Source of the DNA: Metellina segmentata
Lineage: Eukaryota > Arthropoda > Arachnida > Araneae > Tetragnathidae
Direction: 5' to 3'
Length of the DNA: 64,000 bases
NCBI GenBank assembly: GCA_947359465.1
Contig: OX375876.1
Span: 122,755,444-122,819,443, forward strand
Under the pieces are notes generated by a model. It did no database searches. It was given only the letters and a program-made list of their open reading frames with translations, and was not told the origin of the DNA. Positions 53,575 through 64,000 of this stretch are shown piece after piece (positions within the stretch are counted from its first letter, which is position 1; every line of letters starts with the position of its first letter). Made by a program: the position numbers and the translations under genes.

Positions 53575-53595
53575 GGTGCAATTCTTATACGCGTC

Positions 53596-53930
53596 GCCGA
53601 CCAACCGGTATAGTTGTTAAAGTGTTAGCCTCTAGATCGGAAGGTTCCTGGTTCGAATCCGGGTCCGGGCATGGATGTTTGTAAGCGTATGGTGTAGAGG
53701 CGGCTGGTGCACCTTAAATATGTCGTGGCCGAAAGTCCTCACGTAGGGTTGGTGTGGAAGTTTGGAGAGTGGGGTGTCAGCTCAGGCGTTGCTTCGTCAT
53801 CTGACCGTGGTTCAAAATTACGAGGTGTTGTCCTTGGATCTTTCCCTTAAGGGACTGATCCCGGACCGTCGTCAATAGCCCGTTGTGTTGCTCCAGTACG
53901 ACGTTAACTAAAATTACCATTATCATTACC
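53596..53930 (+). mobile_element. SINE-A, full length
   Basis: Starts GCCGACCAACCGGTATAG and ends ATTACCATTATCATTACCC. It lies only 21 bp after the right TSD of the preceding SINE, in the same orientation. No clear TSD found. Head boxes intact. Confidence 0.9.
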
Positions 53931-54099
53931 CATTGTAGTAGTACTCTGCGTCAGACGCTTTATAGGAATCGCACCTATAGAGCGATTCCTATAGAGCCTG
54001 TTCCCACACCTATATATAAGCCACTTGAAACACTGGTCGACAAAATTGTGCGGAGCTTTCCGTGACTTCAATTTCAGCAAACAATTATATCTTGGACAT
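53931..54099. other. Short spacer
   Basis: Contains an inverted GAATCGC..CTATAG / CTATAG..GCGATTC pair around 53965-53995. Otherwise unassigned. Confidence 0.5.
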
Positions 54100-54462
54100 T
54101 TGAGACCTCTGACGGTAATGGTAATGGTAATTTTAGTTAACGTCGTACTAGAACAACACAACGGGCTATTGACGACGGTCCGGGATCAGTCCCTTAAGGG
54201 AAATATCCGAGGACAACACCTCGTAATTTTGAATCACGGTCAGATGACGAAGCAACACCTGAGCTGGCACACCACTCTCCAAACTTCCACGCCAACCCAA
54301 CGTGAGGACTTTCGGCCACGGCAGATTTAAGGTGCACCAGCCGCCTCTACACCATACGTTTACAAACATCCATGCCCGGACCCGGATTCGAACCAGGAAC
54401 CTTCCTATCTAGAGGCTAACACCTTAACCACTATACCGGTTGGTCGGCTTGGGACCTCTGAC
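54100..54462 (-). mobile_element. SINE-A, full length, 14-bp TSD
   Basis: The copy 54114-54448 lies between TTGAGACCTCTGAC (54100-54113) and TTGGGACCTCTGAC (54449-54462), one mismatch. Head and tail complete. Confidence 0.95.
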
Positions 54463-54529
54463 ATAACTCGTCACAGAAAAAACTCTCGCTCCGTTAACGA
54501 AAGTAAAGTAACTCAGTGACTGAAATATG

Positions 54530-54960
54530 TTTTCGTTTTTCATCAGGACGCGGTGTCCCCTTTGCTCAGACGCTCGTAAAAGTGACACAAGGGGGGGGGG
54601 ACATGCAGCGTGAAGCGTTCCCATTGTTGTCCGCGCGAAGCGTGGTGGCAATCAGAAAATACTCGTTTGTCGCTTTTTGTTGTGCTGTCGGGTTTATCAG
54701 TCTCGGGCTGTTACAGTGCAATGCTCTTTCGCCCACTCGACTCGCTCCCACAGCTCGACCCCCAGCCCACGGTCGACCTGCCCCCGGCCTTGCCGCCGCG
54801 GCCGGTCCCCCCACCGACGGCGGTCAGAGCCGTTGCAGATTGCGCTACTTTGCATTCGTTCCTGCGGGAATGACTTGGGATTCGGATAGCGGGTGGATGC
54901 TCAAAACCGTAATTTGTCCAGAGTTGGATAAGGCTAGGTGCACTGATTGACTATGACGCA
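54530..54960. other. GC-rich, proline-codon-rich block
   Basis: A run of G at 54591-54600 precedes a CpG- and C-rich block with overlapping open frames on both strands. One plus frame (54610-54873) reads LPQLDPQPTVDLPPALPPRP. No recognised domain, start context or splice pattern decides between exon, promoter island and GC-rich repeat. I do not call a gene. Confidence 0.3.
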
Positions 54961-54961
54961 T

Positions 54962-56075
54962 GAGAGGCGTCTTATGTAAAGCTAAATGCAGGTTGCGGCA
55001 GTGTTTCTGCTAGAGGTGGGCTGGTATTCCCACAGCTGACGCAATTGGCCAGACTGCGACCTTGCACCACAAAAATTCCACCGATCAATCTGATAGCGCT
55101 ATGGATAACAATGTTTTCGCAAAATAACAATCAGCAAAGAAAATATCAAGTTGTCCTCGGGAGCTGAAAGTGCTTAAAACTGCGACGTACGTCGCAGAAC
55201 AAAGTCTTTGCAGAACATTTTTTCCTTAATTATATCAAACTTTTAGCCGATTTTTTTTCAATCATAAGTTATGATGTTCTGCAGTGCAAAGCGCGCTCCT
55301 TTCCACGCCTTTTTCCTTCATTTCTAGCTAAGGAACAATCTTCCTACACCGCCCAAATGTTACTTCTAAAGTTATCGACAGCATTGCAAATTCTGAAAGT
55401 ATGCCTTGGTTTTAAATAAATTAAGTGAATTAATTTTGATGTGTTTTATTAGAAATATGTAATACATATTGAGCCGATGATTGCGTTTTACGTCCGTTTT
55501 TTATTTGACTGCAGTTTTCAAAATTCAGACAAAATGCCTGCAAAACAATTGTAATTGCTTGGAGTTGTGTAGCAGAACAATGAATGTAATTCTGTACTTG
55601 GGTAAAGCACGTAGGAACAAGTGTCTTTATTTGAAAATATTCATTACTTCCCTTCAATGCAATAACCTGTCATGTCCTAACACTGTTTTTAAATGTTTGA
55701 ATCAATATAATTCTGCACCTAGACAGTTGTCTATGATTGTTATTGGGATTGCAGAAAATATTAGAGGCGTCTTATATGTCAAGCTAAATGCAGGTTGCGG
55801 TATTATTTTAGCTAGAGTGTTTCTGCTGTTATTCAGATAGCTAACGCAGCTTGGCTAGACCGGGATCTTGCACGACAAAAATTCCACCGATCAATCTGAT
55901 AGATAGCGTTATGAATAACAGTGTTTTCTCAAAATATCAGTCAGCAAATATAATATTAACAGTTGCCTATGACTGTTATTGCGATTGTAGTTAATACTAG
56001 AGGCGTCTTATGTTAAACTAATTGCAAGTTACGGTAGCGTTTCAGCTACAGGTGAACTGTTATTCCGACAGCTTG
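54962..56075 (+). repeat. Three copies of a repeat starting AGAGGCGTCTTATGT
   Basis: Copies start at about 54964, 55763 and 56002. They share AAGCTAAATGCAGGTTGCGG and TTCCACCGATCAATCTGATA; the third is shorter. The R1 copy at 55150-55605 lies between the first two, so R1 may have inserted into, or be part of, this larger repeat. Confidence 0.75.
55150..55605 (-). repeat. Unclassified interspersed repeat R1, copy 3
   Basis: The reverse complement matches 31345-31840 across most of its length, including CGCTTTGCACTGCAGAACAT, GGCATACTTTCAGAATTTG and AAAACTGCAGTCAAAT. It ends near the palindromic CGACGTACGTCG at 55181-55192. Confidence 0.8.
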
Positions 56076-56079
56076 CAGC

Positions 56080-57400
56080 TTGTTATCTTATTGTTTTATA
56101 GGGGATTTTTTGTAAAGAGAAAAGTGGTTTTTTACAAAATATGAATAGCATATTTTGACCAGAATGTAAATAAAACAAGCTTTTGGTAATTTTTGTAACA
56201 TAATCAACAATAACGGATTTGAAGAAGGTCCAAATATTGCAATATCTAGACGATTTAACCCAACTAGGCTTTCATATTCGGAGCTGAATAATTGGATCTA
56301 CCTGACCATTTTTTCCCCTTAAAATAGTCCCGCTCAACGAGCATCATCGAATTTAGTGATAAATAACACTCTGCGAAATGTGATTATTCTGCCCTTTCCA
56401 CGTAACCAAAACAACCAATATTAAAATTATTTTCAAACTGTTAGCAACTGACGATATTAAGTTAGTGAAACTGTTCACATATTGGCAGTTATAAACTATC
56501 ACCGCAAACTAGCAATAAACATTTTAGCATTGAAGAAGTATAATTTTTTTATTCGTTTCCGAAGTTTTCCTATACATTTTCTGTTGGACTTATGATCAGT
56601 CAGTATAGCAGTGATCTAGAATGAATTCTAGATCACTGCTGCGAAGGTCAAATAATATACGCAAATGTTTTATTCGTTTATCTCAAGAGTCGGTTCGTCA
56701 ATGTTATAGGGATGCTTTTGGAAACTAGTCATTGAGTCTGATAATCACATTATCAATTCCTCACTGTATGGAATTACGTTCAAATAAAATTTAATTTTTG
56801 ACTTCACAAAAACAATATAAAATATCACATTCCCCGATTGCACAAGTTATGCATTTGTTCTTATATGCATAGTCAGTGGGAGAAAATTGCTTTCATCGTT
56901 TGTTCTTCCTCCACCCTCTTTTCGTTCTAGAATACTGGAGGGGAGGAAGAAGGAATAGAAATGCAAATTCGACTGTTCTTGTGTCCCGCTGAGTCGGTAG
57001 TCGGTATGTCAGTATGACTAAGGTGCGGTTTCGAAGCTGATTGAAATTTGACTATTGAGTTTGATAATAATTGAATTCTTGATGGATGAGCTGCATACCC
57101 AGTAAACCACTTTCTCATTATTTTGATTCCAAGAAATGGTCAGTTCTCTCAATACTCTTGTCTGCTTTTTGCGACTTGACCTTGAGTTCACCAGCGAATT
57201 TGGTTCCAAGAACACAGAAGTGTCTCAGGGGTTGAAATAGATACCCGAAGAACAAACCTTGCTTTCCCTATGGTGTATGTTTCAGAGTTGAATAGAAGGT
57301 TTTAGGATAAACTATTCCCATCAAATAAGAGCAGTTGGTGTTTTTCTGTCCAAATATCTTTTTCAAATTGATAGAAATAATCTAACCGCTTTTATAGTTC
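56080..57400. other. Unassigned spacer
   Basis: AT-rich sequence with no recognised element other than the palindrome at 56607-56640. Minus frames near 56927-57215 have no recognised motif. Confidence 0.4.
56607..56640. repeat. 34-bp near-perfect palindrome
   Basis: Arms of 16 bases, AGCAGTGATCTAGAAT and its exact complement, flank only GA. Such a tight perfect inverted repeat could extrude as a cruciform or mark an inverted junction. Confidence 0.95.
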
Positions 57401-58510
57401 ATTCAGGACTCAGTCACTGGTCTATTATGCACGATGAAATTAGTCACTGGTCAACGAAACTTAATTTATAAAAACCACTTTACCAATATACCAATTTATA
57501 AATTATAAAAACTAATATTTTGTTTCAAGTGAAATATGCCCTTGTGGGCTCGGAGATATTGAGACATTCACCCAAATATAAGAATATCTCATATTAGTTG
57601 TCATGGATCAAAAATGTAGGTCATTATTTAGTCATTGGTCTAAGCCAACCTATTTAGAAATTTGGCGTAGTGCGAAAGAATGGAATGGTGAGTTTTCTTT
57701 CACTGTATAATTCATTACTTTTCTTTTCTTGTACTCACAGAAAAGAAGATAAATTCTATATCGAAATTTGGTACAAGGCTCATAATTCTTTCAGGCATTT
57801 TCTTGTAAGAAAATACTTCGCTCACGCATTCATTGGTCTACACCAATTTAGATCAGTAATCGCTACCCTACGTCAGACTATTGTGAATATGGTGTAGTGA
57901 TGACGGAATTATGCATGTTTTATGTTACATTAAAATCATGTTCAAGCCAAACTTTAACCATGAGGCTCACATTTGTTTCGAACATTCTTTTCGTTATAAG
58001 CAAAGCATATTTCGCTTTCGGAGTCACTGTCTACGCCAATTTAAGTCAGTAATTAGTCAGAAAAATTGGTCTTCGCCAATTTAATTCAGTAATTAATCAC
58101 CGGTCTACATCAGCTTACTTGTAAATACAGCACACACACACACACACATTGCAATGAAAGATAGTCTCTTGAGTTTACAGAAAAAGTATATTCAAGGTCA
58201 AAGTTGAGTCACGTGTCACAGCTCTTTCGGTTGGATGATTGGTTTGGGTATATATTTCGCTTTTATAGAGCAAAGGAAGCATATTTGGCCAAATTGTGCC
58301 AATCTCAATACTCAACATCAAACAATAGACTCGAGGACCATTTTTTCTATCACAAAAGAAAGAAATACACCTAGAAAGAAATCGAACCTCAGTTGTTTTT
58401 GACATTATTTCTGTTATAAGCAAGGCATACTTCTCTATCGTTGTCAATGGTCTACTCCAATTTTGGTTAGTAAGTAGTCAATGGTCAACTCCAGCGTATT
58501 TAGAAATATG
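57400..58510. repeat. Degenerate tandem repeat with GGTCTAC..CAATTTA
   Basis: GGTCTA..CCAATTTA followed by TCAGTAATTAGTCA recurs near 57630, 57834, 58032, 58070 and 58448. TTATAAGCAA.GCATA recurs at 57994 and 58414. Units of roughly 200-420 bp are heavily diverged. A CA microsatellite lies at 58131-58148. Confidence 0.65.
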
Positions 58511-58959
58511 AGAGTGTAACACTCTAATGGCGGCTTCTCTGATCAAGCCGGCACGAAGTAGACATATTCAAGAATTCCTTAATTGGAGATCATAAAACTC
58601 CTTTCAAGTATCAACTGTCCAAAACTAACCCTAGAAGTAGTACTACAGCACTCTATTTGACATTAAATCGGTCATAAAGTTCTGGGCACTTGACATAAAC
58701 CCTCTTCGTCTGACGTTACACTGGCATTACGATCTCATAAATCTCAAACCCCTTGAGAACACTCAAGATTCCATCGACATATGGTTTTCAGCTGAAAGCG
58801 ACTTCGATCGATGGAGAGCGAGGACACACTCTCGCTAACCTCTGCCGAACCCTTCTTGTCCCTAAATATCTGTAACTTTGCTGTAAATTTCTGCTAAAGT
58901 GTAGGATGTTAGAATAAATGTTGTAGTGGTGAAACCCAAAGATCTTGTTCTTTTACGCT
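58511..58959. other. Unassigned spacer before the 21-bp array
   Basis: No gene or element recognised. Confidence 0.4.
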
Positions 58960-61900
58960 ACCATTTCTTACTGTCATCACTCCATTTCTTACTGCCATCA
59001 CTCCATTTCTTACTGCCATTACTCCATTTCTTACTGCCATCACTCCATTTCTTACTGTCATCACGCCATTTCTTACTGTCATCACTCCATTTCTTACTGC
59101 CATCACTCCATTTCTTACTGCCATTACTCCATTTCTTACTGTCATCCCTCCATTTCTTACTGCCATCACTCCATTTCTTACTGCCATCACTCCATTTCTT
59201 ACTGCCATCACTCCATTTCTTACTGCCATCACTCCATTTCTTACTGTCATCACTCCATTTCTTACTGTCATCACTCCATTTCTTACTGCCATCACTCCAT
59301 TTCTTACTGCCATCACTCCATTTCTTACTGCCATTACTCCATTTCTTACTGTCATCACACCATTTCTTACTGCCATCACTCCATTTCTTAATGTCATCAC
59401 TCCATTTCTTACTGCCATCACTCCATTTCTTACTGCCATCACTCCATTTCTTACTGTCATAACTCCATTTCTTACTGTCAACACTCCATTTCTTACTGCC
59501 ATCACTCCATTTCTTACTGTCATCACTCCATTTCTTACTGTCATCACTCCATTTCTTACTGCCATCACTCCATTTCTTACTGCCATTACTCCATTTCTTA
59601 CTGCCATTACTCCATTTCTTACTGCCATCACGCCATTTCTTACTGTCATCACTCCATTTCTTACTGCCATCACTCCATTTCTTACTGCCATTACTCCATT
59701 TCTTACTGCCATTACTCCATTTCTTACTGTCATCACTCCATTTCTTACTGCCATCACTCCATTTCTTACTGTCATCACTCCATTTCTTACTGCCATCACT
59801 CCATTTCTTACTGTCATCACTCCATTTCTTACTGCCATCACTCCATTTCTTACTGCCATTACTCCATTTCTTACTGTCAACACTCCATTTCTTACTGTCA
59901 ACACTCCATTTCTTACTGCCATTACTCCATTTCTTACTGTCAACACTCCATTTCTTACTGCCATTACTCCATTTCTTACTGTCAACACTCCATTTCTTAC
60001 TGCCATCACTCCATTTCTTACTGTCATCACTCCATTTCTTACTGTCATCACTCCATTTCTTACTGTCATCACTCCATTTCTTACTGCCATTACTCCATTT
60101 CTTACTGTCATCACTCCATTTCTTACTGTCATCCCTCCATTTCTTACTGTCATCACTCCATTTCTTACTGTCATCACTCCATTTCTTACTGCCATTACTC
60201 CATTTCTTACTGTCATCACTCCATTTCTTACTGCCATTACTCCATTTCTTACTGTCAACACTCCATTTCTTACTGCCATCACTCTATTTCTTACTGTCAT
60301 CACTCCATTTCTTACTGTCATCATTCCATTTCTTACTGCCATCACTCCATTTCTTACTGTCATCACTCCATTTCTTACTGTCATCACTCCATTTCTTACT
60401 GTCAACACTCCATTTCTTACTGCCATCACTCCATTTCTTACTGTCATCACTCCATTTCTTACTGTCATCACTCCATTTCTTACTGCCATCACTCCATTTC
60501 TTACTGTCATCACTCCATTTCTTACTGCCATCACTCCATTTCTTACTGTCATCACTCCATTTCTTACTGTCATCACTCTATTTCTTACTGCCATCACTCC
60601 ATTTCTTACTGTCAACACTCCATTTCTTACTGTCATCACTCCATTTCTTACTGTCATCACTCCATTTCTTACTGCCATCACTCCATTTCTTACTGTCATC
60701 ACTCCATTTCTTACTGTCATCACTCCATTTCTTACTGCCATCACTCCATTTCTTACTGTCATCACTCCATTTCTTACTGCCATCACTCCATTTCTTACTG
60801 CCATTACTCCATTTCTTACTGTCAACACTCCATTTCTTACTGTCAACACTCCATTTCTTACTGCCATTACTCCATTTCTTACTGTCAACACTCCATTTCT
60901 TACTGCCATTACTCCATTTCTTACTGTCAACACTCCATTTCTTACTGCCATCACTCCATTTCTTACTGTCATCACTCCATTTCTTACTGTCATCACTCCA
61001 TTTCTTACTGTCATCACTCCATTTCTTACTGCCATTACTCCATTTCTTACTGTCATCACTCCATTTCTTACTGCCATTACTCCATTTCTTACTGTCAACA
61101 CTCCATTTCTTACTGCCATCACTCCATTTCTTACTGTCATCACTCCATTTCTTACTGCCATTACTCCATTTCTTACTGTCAACACTCCATTTCTTACTGC
61201 CATCACTCCATTTCTTACTGTCATCCCTCCATTTCTTACTGTCATCACTCCATTTCTTACTGTCATCACTCCATTTCTTACTGCCATTACTCCATTTCTT
61301 ACTGTCATCACTCCATTTCTTACTGCCATTACTCCATTTCTTACTGTCAACACTCCATTTCTTACTGCCATCACTCTATTTCTTACTGTCATCACTCCAT
61401 TTCTTACTGTCATCATTCCATTTCTTACTGCCATCACTCCATTTCTTACTGTCATCACTCCATTTCTTACTGTCATCACTCCATTTCTTACTGTCAACAC
61501 TCCATTTCTTACTGCCATCACTCCATTTCTTACTGTCATCACTCCATTTCTTACTGTCATCACTCCATTTCTTACTGCCATCACTCCATTTCTTACTGTC
61601 ATCACTCCATTTCTTACTGCCATCACTCCATTTCTTACTGTCATCACTCCATTTCTTACTGTCATCACTCTATTTCTTACTGCCATCACTCCATTTCTTA
61701 CTGTCAACACTCCATTTCTTACTGTCATCACTCCATTTCTTACTGTCATCACTCCATTTCTTACTGTCATCACTCCATTTCTTACTGCCATCACTCCATT
61801 TCTTACTGTCGACACTCCATTTCTTACTGTCGACACTCCATTTCTTACTGTCATCACTCCATTTCTTACTGTCATCACTCCATTTCTTACTGCCATCACT

Positions 61901-64000
61901 CCATTTCTTACTGTCATCACTCCATTTCTTACTGCCATCACTCCATTTCTTACTGCCATTACTCCATTTCTTACTGTCAACACTCCATTTCTTACTGCCA
62001 TTACTCCATTTCTTACTGTCAACACTCCATTTCTTACTGCCATCACTCCATTTCTTACTGTCATCACTCCATTTCTTACTGCCATCACTCCATTTCTTAC
62101 TGCCATTACTCCATTTCTTACTGTCAACACTCCATTTCTTACTGCCATTACTCCATTTTTTACTGTCAACACTCCATATCTTACTGCCATTACTCCATTT
62201 CTTACTGTCATCACTCCATTTCTTACTGCCATTACTCCATTTCTTACTGTCATCACTCCATTTCTTACTGCCATCACTCCATTTCTTACTGTCATCACTC
62301 CATTTCTTACTGTCATCACTCCATTTCTTACTGCCATCACTCCATTTCTTACTGTCATCACTCCATTTCTTACTGTCATCACTCCATTTCTTACTGCCAT
62401 CACTCCATTTCTTACTGCCATTACTCCATTTCTTACTGTCAATACTCCATTTCTTACTGCCATTACTCCATTTCTTACTGTCAACACTCCATTTCTTACT
62501 GCCGTTACTCCATTTCTTACTGTCATCACTCCATTTCTTACTGCCATCACTCCATTTCTTACTGTCATCACTCCATTTCTTACTGCCATTACTCCATTTC
62601 TTACTGTCAACACTCCATTTCTTACTGCCATCACTCCATTTCTTACTGTCATCACTCCATTTCTTACTGTCATCACTCCATTTCTTACTGCCATCACTCC
62701 ATTTCTTACTGTCATCACTCCATTTCTTACTGTCATCACTCTATTTCTTACTGCCATCACTCCATTTCTTACTGTCAACACTCCATTTCTTACTGTCATC
62801 ACTCCATTTCTTACTGTCATCACTCCATTTCTTACTGCCATCACTCCATTTCTTACTGTCATCACTCCATTTCTTACTGCCATCACTCCATTTCTTACTG
62901 TCATCACTCCATTTCTTACTGCCATCACTCCATTTATTACTGCCATTACTCCATTTCTTACTGTCATCACTCCATTTCTTACTGCCATTACTCCATTTCT
63001 TACTGTCAACACTCCATTTCTTACTGCCATCACTCCATTTCTTACTGTCATCACTCCATTTCTTACTGTCATCACTCCATTTCTTACTGCCATCACTCCA
63101 TTTCTTACTGTCATCACTCCATTTCTTACTGTCATCACTCCATTTCTTACTGCCATCACTCCATTTCTTACTGTCATCACTCCATTTCTTACTGTCATCA
63201 CTCCATTTCTTACTGCCATCACTCCATTTCTTACTGTCATCACTCCATTTCTTACTGTCATCACTCCATTTCTTACTGTCATCACTCCATTTCTTACTGC
63301 CATCACTCCATTTCTTACTGCCATTACTCCATTTCTTACTGTCAATACTCCATTTCTTACTGCCATTACTCCATTTCTTACTGTCAACACTCCATTTCTT
63401 ACTGCCGTTACTCCATTTCTTACTGTCATCACTCCATTTCTTACTGCCATCACTCCATTTCTTACTGTCATCACTCCATTTCTTACTGCCATTACTCCAT
63501 TTCTTACTGTCAACACTCCATTTCTTACTGCCATCACTCCATTTCTTACTGTCATCACTCCATTTCTTACTGTCATCACTCCATTTCTTACTGCCATCAC
63601 TCCATTTCTTACTGTCATCACTCCATTTCTTACTGTCATCACTCTATTTCTTACTGCCATCACTCCATTTCTTACTGTCAACACTCCATTTCTTACTGTC
63701 ATCACTCCATTTCTTACTGTCATCACTCCATTTCTTACTGCCATCACTCCATTTCTTACTGTCATCACTCCATTTCTTACTGCCATCACTCCATTTCTTA
63801 CTGCCATCACTCCATTTCTTACTGTCAACACTCCATTTCTTACTGTCATCACTCCATTTCTTACTGCCATTACTCCATTTCTTACTGTCAACACTCCATT
63901 TCTTACTGCCATCACTCCATTTCTTACTGTCATCACTCCATTTCTTACTGTCATCACTCCATTTCTTACTGCCATCACTCCATTTCTTACTTCCATTACT
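58960..64000. repeat. 21-bp minisatellite, about 240 units, open at window edge
   Basis: Tandem 21-bp units TCCATTTCTTACTGYCATCAC fill at least 5 kb. Units fall into a few types by the last bases: GCCATCAC, GTCATCAC, GCCATTAC and GTCAACAC. Rare variants (CTCTATTT, GCCGTTAC, GTCATCCC, CATTCC) recur at spacings of exactly 1092 bp (52 units) between 60.1-60.6 and 61.2-61.7 kb, and 903 bp (43 units) between 62.5-62.7 and 63.4-63.6 kb. This shows higher-order duplication. The minus strand stays open for 1695 codons as a V-M-A/T-V-R-N-G heptad. Plus frames are also open, so coding is unlikely. Confidence 0.95.

Noticed and set aside
54166..54369. Recurrent 67-codon frame (MFV.VWCRGGWCTLNL) at many loci
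   Set aside because: It is the SINE-A body read in one frame. It occurs wherever the SINE does, and old copies break it.
58909..63996. A 1695-codon minus-strand frame of heptad repeats
   Set aside because: It is the translation of a 21-bp minisatellite. Plus-strand frames are open as well, unit variants change codons freely, and no non-repeat coding sequence is attached.

Overview
This is gene-poor, repeat-saturated nuclear DNA from an animal, most likely an arthropod and probably a chelicerate such as a spider. That guess rests on the transposon proteins: a Jockey-like LINE RNase H, Tc1-like transposases and hAT transposases all resemble versions I associate with spider genomes. AT-rich spacers, GT-AG-type splice signals, tRNA-derived SINEs and target-site duplications exclude a prokaryote. 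No rRNA or functional tRNA gene, CRISPR array or operon was seen. The species cannot be fixed from the sequence alone.

Layout. 0-7.2 kb: a 49-bp minisatellite, a 5'-truncated LINE lying between an inverted pair of GC-rich repeats, and a 17-bp minisatellite. 7.7-18 kb: many copies of one tRNA-derived SINE of about 330 bp (here called SINE-A) in both orientations, a Tc1 relic holding a SINE, a TTAA-flanked element and a hAT MITE. 18.5-29.2 kb: four hAT-type elements and a nearly complete Tc1 element with exact TIRs. 29-37 kb: degenerate tandem duplications, a Tc1 fragment and another hAT MITE. 37-41 kb: a four-element nest, with a pogo-like element holding a hAT that itself holds a hAT MITE and a SINE. 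41-55 kb: more SINEs, two related hAT deletion derivatives, Tc1 fragments, a CR1-like LINE 3' end and the best host-gene candidate (46.98-47.48 kb, minus). 55-59 kb: unclassified repeats. 59-64 kb: a 21-bp minisatellite that runs off the window edge.

Almost every recognisable coding sequence belongs to a transposable element and is broken by stops, frameshifts or deletions. The one clear exception is a two-exon candidate for a small lysine-rich, acidic-tailed protein at 46980-47476. Two weaker exon candidates lie at 7306-7461 and 44245-44585.

The window is best read as an insertion history. Target-site duplications (8 bp for hAT, TA for Tc1/pogo, 8-22 bp for SINE/LINE) let nests be ordered, and one paralogous empty site supports the order. 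I found no convincing new enzymatic or defence system. The most unusual structures are the higher-order 21-bp array, the stacked nest, a SINE with a swapped 3' tail, two hAT copies abutting the same palindromic site of a SINE, and a three-copy repeat family I cannot classify.
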